Shown here: in pieces, positions 1-9,480 of the stretch | How the letters are laid out: every line of letters starts with the position of its first letter | How positions within the stretch are numbered: position 1 is the stretch's first letter | Source: Mesostigma viride | Lineage: Eukaryota > Streptophyta > Mesostigmatophyceae > Mesostigmatales > Mesostigmataceae | Assembly: GCA_009746045.1 (NCBI GenBank) | Contig: RPFO01000079.1 | Location: forward strand, 5,522,161 to 5,586,160 | DNA: 64,000 nucleotides | Reading direction: 5' to 3' | Made by a program: the position numbers and the translations under genes | Notes under the pieces: generated by a model | Told to the model about the DNA's origin: nothing | Databases searched by the model: none | Seen by the model: the letters and a program-made list of their open reading frames with translations, nothing else

Positions 1-1069
1 AACGCCTCCAAAGAATTCGGACGTTAACAACAATGTGCGCCCCAACCCCAAGCCGGACGGGGCAGGAAACGGTCCGGCTCGGCCTCCTGCTCGCCAGCAG
101 CCACCCATTACCACGAGGCAGCTGTTTACGGCGCCTCAGAGGAGAACCTCTCCTTGGACTTCCCCACAGCGACAGCGGGACAATACTGTCACGTATCGCA
201 TGGTGGTGGCAGACCCCCCTCGCCGGCAGCGTGAAGCTGTCGTTGTCGAGACGTCGGCCCCCCAGGGGAACAGGGGCTCCGGGACTCTCAACGAGTCCGA
301 GGTTGCCCCGAACCTCATGCCACCCGCCCCAGGGCGACAGGTGGACGAGGAGTCCTCTTCGGAGGAGGGCAGGCTTCGCCATCTCCCAGGAGAAAGGTGA
401 CATCCGGCCAGACGAAGTCGTCGTCTGGTAACACCTCAACTGGGAGGGCGCTGGCAGGTATGAACCTCAACGCGGACCCGGCCCGTGCGTCCCAAGACGC
501 AGGTTAGGTATATGTCAATGGATGGGGTCAGATCCCATTCAAGATCCCGGTACGCAATGTACCAATCTTTTTGCCCTTCGACGGCTGGCGTTTGCGACAG
601 CAGAGCACGCTTCCAGACGGCATCGTCCTGACCAAGTTTGTTGTTCATGCATTAGCATCCGAGCGCGCGGTGGACGTCGGTCGCCGACTTTCTGACGTCC
701 AGGTAGCAATCTTGATCCGGCTGTATTACTTGGCGGTGCGGCATGGTGTGCATGCCAACGACATGTACTCTGAGGCGCGCCAGGTGGCAGCTGCCACGGT
801 GGTGGCCAGGCCACCCAAGCCGGCAGAGGAGCTGCCCAAGATGCCAAGTGTAGTGCCAGTTGGCTGGGGACTTGCCATAGCATCCCCGGGCTCAGCAGCG
901 GCGTCGACGGCGTCACAGCAGACGGCAGCAACGGCGTTGCCACCGGCATCGGCAGCGACCCTGCCGGCAGCGGCATCGAAGACAGCGGCACCCGTGGGCG
1001 CCCCATCTACCCCGGCAGTGCCAGCGGCAGCGACTCCCGGGCGGGCGGAGGTCAAGCGCAAGCTTCAGA
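1..1069 (+). pseudogene. Copia family A leader ORF fragment, 5' end outside the window
   Basis: This is a plus-strand copy of the leader ORF that lies just inside the family A LTRs; the same protein is encoded on the minus strand at 8909-6974 and 6553-4625. It starts within codon 2 or 3 of that ORF (compare MPPKNSDVNNN at 8909) and keeps the conserved central block (GQIPFKIPVRN, then FLPFDGWRLRQQSTLP near 571-620). It is broken twice. A short deletion near 355-370 in the Ser/Glu-rich run shifts the frame, and a GAG codon near 505 has become TAG. Homology stops near 1069, where it abuts minus-strand integrase sequence. The function of this leader is unknown; it has no zinc knuckle, protease or polymerase motif. 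It is a dead fragment of a retroelement. Confidence 0.75.
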
Positions 1070-1250
1070 TCAGCTGACATGCCTTCATGAGTGCCGTACC
1101 TCCCAATGCAGCTGCTACCACCTCTGCACATACCTCATGACCATACAGTAAGTGCAGTTGCAATGCCAGCTCCTCATAACTGATGTTACTAAGAGCTTGG
1201 GTCATGACCCTGGACACCTTGGGTACCAAGGAGGTGAACCCTAGGTTCAC
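1065..1250 (-). pseudogene. Copia integrase N-terminal zinc domain, truncated
   Basis: The short minus-strand frame contains ELALQLHLLYGHEVCAEV, which matches the integrase HHCC region of the complete copia element in this window (ELAHQLHLAMGHETVAEE, 45.7 kb). The two histidines of the zinc site are present. The cysteine pair and the whole DDE core are lost where the sequence joins the leader fragment at about 1069. It lies directly downstream, in minus sense, of the zinc-finger ORF at 2475-1318, so it is the remaining start of pol from the same element. Confidence 0.7.
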
Positions 1251-1317
1251 TGTCAGATGTTTCTGTGTAATACTTCAACACTTTGCCATCCTTGCTTACA
1301 GCCTTGACAGCTGAGCA

Positions 1318-2475
1318 TTAAGGTGGAGAGTGAGAGGTAACAGAATTAACTTGACATCCTGTCAACACCCTCCCATCCTGTGTCCCTGCATGGGCAGTGG
1401 AGCTGGATATTGGGTGGTGTAGGGGACATGACTCATCATGACACATGTGAGGGTGTGAGAACTTACATTTGGGGGGCTGCCACGGATCCTTGGTGCACTT
1501 GGCAGGGTCCCCGTGAGGCGGTCCCATGCACTTGTGGCAGAGCACCTCCAGATCGCCCAAGTGTTCCCTGTGTTGGTGGCACTTGTCCTTGATGTGACCA
1601 CGACGCCCACAACGTGTACATTTCAAATCCTTCTTGGGGTTGGAGGACCCAGCCCCAGAAGTCTTGTAAGTATTCCCCCCTGGGGGGGATGACCTACCCT
1701 TCCCCTTGCCCTTGCCCTTGCCCTTGCCCTTGCCCTTGCCCTTGCCCTTGCCCTCGCCCTCGCCCTCGCCCTCGCCCTCGCCCTCGCCCTCGCCCTCGCC
1801 CTCGCCCTCGCCCTCGCCCTCGCCCTCGCCCTCGCCCTCGCCCTCGCCCTCGCCCTCGCCCTCGCCCTCGCCCTCGCCCTCGCCCTCGCCCTCGCCCTCG
1901 CCCTCGCCCTCGCCCTCGCCCTCGCCCTCGCCCTCGCCCTCGCCCTCGCCCTCGCCCTCGCCCTCGCCCTCGCCCTCGCCCTCGCCCTCGCCCTCGCCCT
2001 CGCCCTCGCCCTCGCCCTCGCCCTCGCCCTCGCCCTCGCCCTCGCCCTCGCCCTCGCCCTCGCCCTCGCCCTCGCCCTCGCCCTCGCCCTCGCCCTCGCC
2101 CTCGCCCTCGCCCTCGCCCTCGCCCTCGCCCTCGCCCTCGCCCTCGCCCTCGCCCTCGCCCTCGCCCTCGCCCTCGCCCTCGCCCTCGCCCTCGCCCTCG
2201 CCCTCGCCCTCGCCCTCGCCCTCGCCCTCGCCCTCGCCCTCGCCCTCGCCCTCGCCCTCGCCCTCGCCCTCGCCCTCGCCCTCGCCCTCGCCCTCGCCCT
2301 TGCCCTTGCCCTTGCCCTTGCCCTTGCCCTTGCCCTTGCCCTTGCCCTTGCCCTTGCCCTTGCCCTTGCCCTTGCCCTTGCCCTTGCCCTTGCCCTTGCC
2401 CTTGCCCTTGCCTTTGCCCTTGCCCTTGCTAAGGCTCTTTGCAAACTGACTCAGTAGAGTCTTAACCTCAGCCAT
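1318..2475 (-). CDS. Copia gag C-terminal part: Gly-Lys/Gly-Glu array plus Cys-rich zinc fingers
   Basis: The 385-residue ORF begins with about 20 ordinary residues ([18 protein letters not shown]), then has about 250 residues of alternating Gly-Lys and Gly-Glu encoded by the hexamer array. It ends in a Cys/His-rich tail. The first finger, [14 protein letters not shown], is a perfect CX2CX4HX4C retroviral zinc knuckle. It is followed by further Cys/His pairs ([21 protein letters not shown]). In retroelements this part of gag binds the element RNA. The capsid ORF (3217-2530) is just upstream and integrase remnants just downstream, so this is the gag tail of one copia element. The array is much longer than any normal gag linker. 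Whether the protein is made is unknown. Confidence 0.75.
   Translation of the reverse strand: MAEVKTLLSQFAKSLSKGKGKGKGKGKGKGKGKGKGKGKGKGKGKGKGKGKGKGKGKGKGEGEGEGEGEGEGEGEGEGEGEGEGEGEGEGEGEGEGEGEGEGEGEGEGEGEGEGEGEGEGEGEGEGEGEGEGEGEGEGEGEGEGEGEGEGEGEGEGEGEGEGEGEGEGEGEGEGEGEGEGEGEGEGEGEGEGEGEGEGEGEGEGEGEGEGEGEGEGEGEGEGEGEGEGEGEGEGEGEGEGEGKGKGKGKGKGKGKGKGKGRSSPPGGNTYKTSGAGSSNPKKDLKCTRCGRRGHIKDKCHQHREHLGDLEVLCHKCMGPPHGDPAKCTKDPWQPPKCKFSHPHMCHDESCPLHHPISSSTAHAGTQDGRVLTGCQVNSVTSHSPP
1694..2429. repeat. Hexanucleotide array (CCCTTG)n-(CCCTCG)n-(CCCTTG)n
   Basis: About 735 bp of an almost perfect 6-bp repeat. About 9 CCCTTG units come first (1706-1752), then about 90 uninterrupted CCCTCG units (1753-2298), then about 20 CCCTTG units. 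On the minus strand, in the gag frame, the blocks encode Gly-Lys, Gly-Glu and Gly-Lys. The two variants differ by one base and are sorted into blocks rather than mixed. That pattern suggests expansion by slippage from single variant units. All six frames are open across it, so the long Pro/Arg, Ala/Arg and Pro/Ser ORFs over this stretch are artefacts. Confidence 0.97.
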
Positions 2476-2518
2476 CGTAACAGGACGCTTGTCCTTGGCC
2501 TTCCTGGCCTTACCCTCC

Positions 2519-3217
2519 TCATCTGACTCCTCCCCCCCGGGTCCGCTTGACAGCAGGGGGGGAAGAGGTGGAAGGAGGGGTGGCAGAGTCCTGGCACAGC
2601 GGACCCAAAGCTAACTGAACATAGTCGAGAGCCGATTTCATCGTCTCCCAGTGAGTAGCCAGGCCTGTGGTGATCATGGCAAAGATGTTTCGATCAAGGT
2701 TGAGTTTCTCTAGCAGGGAGTGCACAAGCCATTTGTGATCTAGCTTGCTAACCTCGGGGTGTGCTTTCACAGCAAGGTCCCACTTCTTGATCTCTGCTGC
2801 ATAGTTCTGAGTTTCAACCTTATAGTTTTTCACCCAGGTGAACGCAGAGTACATATCAACCGTGGTGGGGGCATACAGCAAGTCATGCAAGTCACGCAGA
2901 AAACTCTCCCATGGCTCCCTATTATGGGTATCCTGCCACCTGGGGTACCTCTGCTGATAGATGGACACCAAGTGCTGAATGGATGGGTTACATTGATGGA
3001 AGAAGTCCCCCTGCATGAGTGCCCCAAACCAGTTTTTCACATTCAATTCCTCCCTAGCTAGCTTAAGGGAAAGAAGGAGCTCAGCGCCCTGCTGCCTAGT
3101 GTGCCCTTCTGGCAGCCCCCTAACCAAAATACTGAAAATTGGCCTGTGCTCATTATAAACTTGCCAATCCTGAGAGGGTGAAGAAGGAGATGGAGAAGAA
3201 GACCTGCCTGGGGATGT
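2519..3217 (-). CDS. Copia gag capsid domain
   Basis: From about 3217 the minus frame reads TSPGRSSSPSPSSPSQDW, then a capsid-like domain with VRGLPEGHTRQQGAELLLSL, WFGALMQGDFFHQCNPSIQ and a C-terminal helix-rich part. The complete copia element in this window has the same pattern (GLPEGHTVEQAKQF, then FKALRASSTFHQSSPAIR, at 44.5-44.7 kb), so the assignment rests on two aligned family members. The frame stays open upstream through the LTR at 3218, so the apparent ATG at 3343 is not genuine. The original upstream partner was the leader ORF, whose 3' end has the same ACATC as the first five bases here. The frame stops at 2519; the zinc-finger ORF is next. Confidence 0.75.
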   Translation of the reverse strand, partial: TSPGRSSSPSPSSPSQDWQVYNEHRPIFSILVRGLPEGHTRQQGAELLLSLKLAREELNVKNWFGALMQGDFFHQCNPSIQHLVSIYQQRYPRWQDTHNREPWESFLRDLHDLLYAPTTVDMYSAFTWVKNYKVETQNYAAEIKKWDLAVKAHPEVSKLDHKWLVHSLLEKLNLDRNIFAMITTGLATHWETMKSALDYVQLALGPLCQDSATPPSTSSPPAVKRTRGGGVR

Positions 3218-3626
3218 AGTTAGCTGAGATACCTCGAGGCTGACTTGTGGCCGGAGCCACACAGGGGGAACATACAACGTGACCGGAGTTATTCTGGCGG
3301 AGACTGGATAACAGTGCCGAGCGCCGGTTGTGGCGCGACGCACACACGTGTACGCAAGTTACGTAGCTAGCAACTAGTCTAGTGGACGTTGTGCGTAGTA
3401 ACGTTGCTCCAGGTCTAGAAGCCTCTAGAGCCTGGACACGTGGCGGACAATTGAGCGTAGTCCAGTTGTCCTAGGGAACTCGTGTGAGTGATGTGTCCAC
3501 GACATATAATGTGTGCCCACATATGGAGTGAATAATGACAAGGAACGCCCGATCCCGGGCGTTACTGCATCTCACAGTCTCACACTGAGTCTCCCCAACG
3601 TCTCCAACGTCTTTCTATATCTAACT
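3218..3626 (+). repeat. LTR of copia family A, plus orientation
   Basis: A 409-bp copy beginning AGTTAGCTGAG and ending TATCTAACT. It has the same length as the copy at 6565-6973 and is nearly identical to it in reverse. The ends form a 6-bp inverted repeat (AGTTAG/CTAACT) instead of the usual TG...CA. GATGT (3213-3217) precedes it. The next bases are TGGATTTTGAA, then the leader ATG at 3638; by position TGGATTTT would be the primer-binding region. Confidence 0.9.
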
Positions 3627-3637
3627 TGGATTTTGAA

Positions 3638-4346
3638 ATGGCGCCGAAGAATTCGGATGCGAAAAACAACAATGTCCGCCCCAACCCCCAGCGGGACGGG
3701 GCAGGTTACGGTCGGGGTCGGCCTCCCGCTAACCGGGAGCCCCCCATCACCGCGAGACTGCCGTTTACGGCGTCTCAGAGGAGAACTTCTCCTCGCAGTT
3801 CCCCACTGCGTGAGCGTGACGACAATGTCACCTATCGCATGGTGGTGGCGGACACCCCTCGCCGGCAGCGTGAAGCTGTCGATGCCGAGGCGTCTGCCCC
3901 CCAGGGGAACAGGGGCACCGGGACTCGCAATGAGTCCGAGGTTGCCCCGAACCTCGTGCCACCCGCCCCAGGGCGACAGGTGGAAGAGGATTCCTCCTCT
4001 GCGGAGGAGGGGGAGGCTTCACCCTCTCCTAGGAGAGAGGTGACCTCCGGCCAGACGAGGTCATCGTCCGGCAACACCTCTGTCGGGAGGGCGCTAACAG
4101 GCATGAGCCTCGGCGCGAACTCGACCCCTGCGTCCCAGGCGGCAGGTGAGGTCTATGTTAACGGTTGGGGCCAGATCCCCTTTAAGATCCCGGTGCGTAA
4201 TGTACCAGACTTTCTGCCTTTCGACGGCTGGCGTGTGCGCCAGCAGAGTACCCTCCCTGGCGGCATCGTCTTGACCAAGTTCGTGGTTCAGGCGGTGGCG
4301 TCGGAGCTCCCGGAGGACGTCCATCGCCGCTTTTCGCATGTCCAGG
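3638..4346 (+). pseudogene. Copia family A leader ORF, 3'-truncated copy
   Basis: The ORF starts at ATG 3638 (MAPKNSDAKNNN) and matches the 6553-4844 leader almost residue for residue through VNGWGQIPFKIPVRN and LPEDVHRRFSHVQ. At 4346 it runs straight into an inverted, truncated LTR, so the last part of the reading frame to 4417 is LTR sequence. About 40% of the leader remains. With its LTR it forms the unusual unit LTR-leader-inverted LTR (3218-4624). Confidence 0.8.
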
Positions 4347-4624
4347 CACATCACTCACACGAGTTCCCTAGGACAACTGGACTACGCTCAATTGTCCGCC
4401 ACGTGTCCAGGCTCTAGAGGCTTCTAGACCTGGAGCAACGTTACTACGCACAACGTCCACTAGACTAGTTGCTAGCTACGTAACTTGCGTACACGTGTGT
4501 GCGTCGCGCCACAACCGGCGCTCGGCACTGTTATTCAGTCTCCGCCAGAATAACTCCGGTCACGTTGTATGTTCCTCCTGTGTGGCTCCGGCCACAAGTC
4601 AGCCTCGAGGTATCTCAGCTAACT
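4347..4624 (-). repeat. Truncated LTR of copia family A, minus orientation
   Basis: This is a 278-bp piece of the family A LTR in reverse, ending ...TATCTCAGCTAACT. It lacks the part present at 6565-6694. It is an inverted partner of 3218 to about 3495. GATGT (4625-4629) follows it, the same 5 bp that precede the LTR at 3218. Confidence 0.9.
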
Positions 4625-6553
4625 GATGTAGCAGCATTGGCAGTGGTGGGAGTGCTTGGCAGAACCTGTGAGGGTCTGCTACGCGATGCTGGCTGAGCTG
4701 GGGTGATGGGTTCCTGCACGACATGTGCTGGTGAAGATGGTGAGTCCCCCTGCACACCCTGCCTCTGTGCCTGCCGCTTGCGTGCCCTAGCTGCCTCCCA
4801 TTGCTCAAAAGTGGGGGAGAGGGAAACATCACTGTCCTCACTACTAGGTGAACTTGACTGCTGCGCTTCCCCCCCCCCGCTGGCTACCCGTATGTACACG
4901 CAACCAAGTGGGGAGATACGTACCTGCCTCCGCCAAGCACACCCTGTGCAACGTATGCACCATCTCCACCATCGTGGCCAGGTTCACCCTGATCTTCTTG
5001 CCTCGCAGCAAGGTCTGCAGGGCGGGAAGAAGTGCCTCGCACATCCTCCTGGTCATCGGTTCGATCGAGGGTTGATCAAGCAGGTGATAGATGACCGCAC
5101 ACAACAAGCTGGCGTGTTCAGCCAACCTGCCGTCCAGCCTTTCGCTGGCCACCCCTTGGATACCCTGGGCGCAGCGCTGGACTGCGTGCCAAAGGGCTGG
5201 CTCCCGAAGCGAGACGACGTCATCCCCAGGGATGCGTGCCTCGGCTGTCTCCATGGCCACGTCCTCTTCCCCTGGGGGAGATGGACGATCCCTTGCCACA
5301 GCCTGGGCCGTGGCAGGTCCCTTGCCCCTGCCGGGGGCTTGGGACTGCGATGGGGGTGCCGAAGCACCCGCCTTCGCGGGGGGGTGGGTGTTGATGGCGT
5401 CGGTGTTGTCGGCTGATGCCGACGGTTCCGACTCGGCGGCGGGTGTGCCGTGGGGAGGCGGCTGGCGCTTGCCCTCCGCCCGCCTGGGAGTCGCTGCCGC
5501 TGTCGCTGTCGCTGCTGTTGTCGCTGCCACCACTGGGGTAGACGGGGCGCCCACCGGTGCTGCTGTCTTGGATGCCGCGGCCGGCAGGGTCGCTGCCGAC
5601 GCCGGTGGCGACACAGTTGCAGCCGCCTGCTGCGACGCAGTCGATGTCGCTGCCGAACCAGGGGATGCCGTCGCAGGTCCCCAGCCAACTGGCACGACAG
5701 GTGGCATCCTTGGCAGATCCTCTGCCGGCCTGGGTGGCTTGGCCACCACCATGGCCGCTGCCACCTGGCGAGCCTCCGAGTACATGTCGAGAGCAGGTAC
5801 ACCTTGTTTCACCGCCAAGTAGTACAGCCGGATCAGAATCGCAACCTGGACATGCGAAAAGCGGCGATGGACGTCCTCCGGGAGCTCCGACGCCACCGCC
5901 TGAACCACGAACTTGGTCAAGACGATGCCGCCAGGGAGGGTACTCTGCTGGCGCACACGCCAGCCGTCGAAAGGCAGAAAGTCTGGTACATTACGCACCG
6001 GGATCTTAAAGGGGATCTGGCCCCAACCGTTAACATAGACCTCACCTGCGTCCTGGGACGCAGGGGTCGGGTTCGCGCCGAGGCTCATGCCTGTTAGCGC
6101 CCTCCCGACAGAGGTGTTGCCGGACGATGACCTCGTCTGGCCGGAGGTCACCTCTCTCCTAGGAGAGGGTGAAGCCTCCCCTTCCTCCGAAGAGGAGGAA
6201 TCCTCTTCCACCTGTCGCCCTGGGGCGGGTGGCACGAGGTTCGGGGCAACCTCGGACTCATTGCGAGTCCCGGTGCCCCTGTTCCCCTGGGGGGCAGACG
6301 CCTCGGCATCGACAGCTTCACGCTGCCGGCGAGGGGTGTCCGCCACCACCATGCGATAGGTGACATTGTCGTCACGCTCACGCAGTGGGGAACTGCGAGG
6401 AGAAGTTCTCCTCTGAGACGCCGTAAACGGCAGTCTCGCGGTGATGGGGGGCTCCCGGTTAGCGGGAGGCCGACCCCGACCGTTTCCTGCCCCGTCCCGC
6501 TGGGGGTTGGGGCGGACATTGTTGTTTTTCGCATCCGAATTCTTCGGCGCCAT
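4625..6553 (-). CDS. Copia family A leader protein, longest intact copy
   Basis: The frame is open from ATG 6553 (MAPKNSDAKNNN) to a TAG at 4844, about 569 residues. The N-terminus is Arg/Pro/Ser-rich with an acidic serine run (EEDSSSSEEGEASPSPRR). The middle has a conserved block (VNGWGQIPFKIPVRNVPDFL, then LIRLYYLAVKQGVPALDM), followed by a long Ala/Pro/Thr linker. A helical C-terminal part has MTRRMCEALLPALQTLLRGK. After a C-run near 4870-4880 a second frame stays open to 4615 (SSSPSSEDSDVSLSPTFEQW), so the protein may continue by frameshift or splicing into the capsid part that now starts at 3217. No known domain is recognised. Its position, between LTR and capsid, is that of a gag N-terminal extension. 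Confidence 0.7.
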
Positions 6554-6564
6554 TTCAAAATCCA

Positions 6565-6973
6565 AGTTAGATATAGAAAGACGTTGGAGACGTTGGGGAG
6601 ACTCAGTGTGAGACTGTGAGATGCAGTAACGCCAGGGATCGGGCGTTCCTTGTCATTATTCACTCCATATGTGGGCACACATTATATGTCGTGGACACAT
6701 CACTCACACGAGTTCCCTAGGACAACTGGACTACGCTCAATTGTCCGCCACGTGTCCAGGCTCTAGAGGCTTCTAGACCTGGAGCAACGTTACTACGCAC
6801 AACGTCCACTAGTCTAGTTGCTAGCTACGTAACTTGCGTACACGTGTGTGCGTCGCGCCACAACCGGCGCTCGGCACTGTTATTCAGTCTCCGCCAGAAT
6901 AACTCCGGTCATATTGTATGTTCCCCCTGTGTGGCTCCGGCCACAAGTCAGCCTCGAGGTATCTCAGCTAACT
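6565..6973 (-). repeat. LTR of copia family A, minus orientation (full length)
   Basis: A full 409-bp LTR in reverse, with AGTTAG at 6565-6570 and CTAACT at 6968-6973. On the minus strand it is the 5' LTR of the leader at 6553-4625 and at the same time sits directly after the end of the leader at 8909-6974. GATGT follows at 6974-6978. Confidence 0.92.
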
Positions 6974-8909
6974 GATGTAGCAGCATTGGCAGTGGTGGGA
7001 GTGCTAGGTAGAACGTGTGAGGGTCTGCTACGCGATGCTGGCTGAGCTGGGGTGATGGGTTCCTGCACGACATGTGCTGGTGAAGATGGTGAGTCCCCCT
7101 GCACACCCTGCCTCTGTGCCTGCCGCTTGCGTGCCCTAGCTGCCTCCCATTGCTCAAAAGTGGGGGAGAGGGAAACATCACTGTCCTCACTACTAGGTGA
7201 ACTTGACTGCTGCGCTTCCCACCCCCCGCTGGCTACCCGTATGTACACGCAACCAAGTGGGGAGATACGTACCTGCCTCCGCCAAGCACACCCTGTGCAA
7301 CGTATGCACCATCTCCACCATCGTGGCCAGGTTCACCCTGATCTTCTTGCCTCGCAGCAAGGTCTGCAGGGCGGGAAGAAGTGCCTCGCACATCCTCCTG
7401 GTCATCGGCTTGATCGAGGGTTGATCAAGCAGGTGATACATGACCGCACACAACAAGCTGGCATATTCAGCCAACTTGTCGTCCAGCCGTTCGCTGGCCA
7501 CCCCTTGGATGCCCTGGGCGCAGCGCTGGACTGCGCGCCAAAGGGCTGGCTCCCGAAGCGAGACGACGTCATCCCCAGGGATGCGTGCCTCGGCTGTCTC
7601 CATGGCCACATCCTCCTCCCCTGGGGGAGATGGACGATCCCTTGCCACAGCCTGGGCCGTGGCAGGTCCCTTGCCCCTGCCGGGGGCTTGGGACTGCGAT
7701 GGGGGTGCCGAAGCACCCGCCTTCGCGGGGGGGTGGGTGTTGATGGCGTCGGTGTTGTCGCATTAACGAAAACATATCAGGAGATAGATCGTCGGCGGGT
7801 GCCGACGGTTTCGACTCCGCGACGGTGGTGTCGTGGGGAGGCGACTGGCGCTTGACCTCCGCCCGCCCGGGAGTCGCTGCCGCTGCCACTGCCGGGGTAG
7901 ACGGGGCGCCCACGGGTGCCGCTGTCTTCGATGCCGCTGCCGGCAGGGTCGCTGCCGATGCCGGTGGCGACGCCGTTGCTGCCGCCTGCTGCGACGCCGT
8001 CGACGCCGCTGCTGAGCCCGGGGATGCTGTGGCAAGTCCCCAGCCAACTGGCACCACACTTGGCATCTTGGGCAGCTCCTCTGCCGGCATGGGTGGCCTG
8101 GCCACCACCGTGGCAGCTGCCACCTGGCGCGCCTCAGAGTACATGTCGTTGGCAGGCACGCCTTGTCGCACCGCCAAGTAGTACAGCCGGATCAAGTTTG
8201 CAACCTGGAAGTCAGAAAGTCGGCGACCGACGTCTACAGCGCGCTCGGATGCTACTGCGTGAACAACAAACTTGGTCAGGACGATGCCGTCTGGAAGCGT
8301 GCTCTGCTGTCGCAAACGCCAGCCGTCGAAGGGCAAAAAGACGGGTACATTGCGTACCGGGATCTTGAATGGGATCTGACCCCATCCATTGACATATACC
8401 TCACCTGCGTCCTGAGACGCACGGGCCGGGTCCGCGCTGAGGTTCATACCTGCCAGCGCCCTCCCAACTGAGGAGTTACCAGACGACAACTTCGTCTGGC
8501 CGGATGTCACCTTTCTCCTGGGAGATGGCGAAGCCTCCCCCTCCTCCGAAGAGGAGGACTCCTCGTCCACCTGTCGCCCTGGGGCGGGTGGCATGAGGTT
8601 CGGGGCAACCTCGGACTCCTTGAGAGTCCCGGAGCCCCTGTTCCTCTAGGGGGCCGACGTCTCGGCAACGACAGCTTCACGCTGCCGGTGAGGGGGGTCT
8701 GCCACCACCATGCGATACGTGACGGTATTGTCCCGCTGTCGCTGTGGGGAAGTCCGAGGAGAGGCTCTCCTCTGAGGCGCCGTAAACAGCTGCCTCGTGG
8801 TAATGGGTGGCTCCTGGCGAGCAGGAGGCCGACCCCGACCGTTTCCTGCCCCGTCCGGCTGGGGGTTGGGGCGCACATTGTTGTTAACGTCCGAATTCTT
8901 CGGAGGCAT
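6974..8909 (-). pseudogene. Copia family A leader ORF, broken mosaic copy
   Basis: The copy begins at ATG 8909 (MPPKNSDVNNN), the same subtype as the fragment at 1-1069. A CAG codon has become TAG at 8646-8648, and the frame resumes to 7569. Near 7762 the sequence switches: upstream it follows the 1-1069 subtype (ASERAVDVGRRLSD), while downstream it is nearly identical to 5400-4625 of the other copy. About 40 unmatched bases at the switch cause a frameshift. The 3' frames at 7648-7193 and 7248-6964 show the same two-frame arrangement as the intact copy, which supports a real frame change in the family there. Confidence 0.8.
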
Positions 8910-8920
8910 TTCACAATCCA

Positions 8921-9317
8921 AGTTAGATAGAGATGAGCCGAGAGACGTTGGTGGAACTGAGTGTGAGGCTGTGAGATGCAGTAACGCCAGGGATCGGGCG
9001 TTCCTTGTCAATATTCACTCCAATAATGGGCACACATTATGTGCCGTGACACATCACTCCCACGAGTTCCCTAGGACAACTGGACTACGCACATTTGTCC
9101 GCCACGTGTCCAGGCTCTAGAGGCTTCTAGACCTATAGCAACGTTACTGCGCACAACGTCCATCAGACTAGTTGCTAGCTACGTAACTTGCGTCCACGTG
9201 TGTGCGTCGCGCCACAACAAATGTTATTCAGTCTCCGCCAGAATAACTCCGGTCACGTTGTATGTTCCCCCTGTATGGCTCCGGCCACAAGTCAGCCTCG
9301 AGGTATCTCAGCTAACT
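8921..9317 (-). repeat. LTR of copia family A, minus orientation, outer copy
   Basis: A 397-bp LTR in reverse with AGTTAG at 8921 and CTAACT ending at 9317. It differs from the other copies by small indels, including a loss of about 15 bp near 9218. It is the outermost LTR of the nest. The next bases, CGTAT, do not match GATGT, so the target duplication of the outer element is not visible. Confidence 0.9.
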
Positions 9318-9480
9318 CGTATCTCATGGACCAACTTACTGTGGCCCACTTTCTGCTGGGGTCATAGGAGGCAGGTGAATAAGGCTTTTTCTAGTTAGCA
9401 CCACTGTTCCTGTGGTTGACCCGCTCTACCCGTATCGCTTGAATATCGACTTTGGCGTGTTTGTCGATCCGTGTGTGCAG

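Noticed and set aside
1614-2449. Long Pro-Arg, Ala-Arg, Pro-Ser and Pro-Cys ORFs
   Set aside because: They are other-frame translations of the hexamer array; only the minus frame with flanking capsid and zinc fingers makes sense.
5053-5822. Arg/Gln-rich and Ala-rich ORFs opposite the leader
   Set aside because: They are shadow frames of the GC-rich leader ORF; the same shadows appear at each leader copy.
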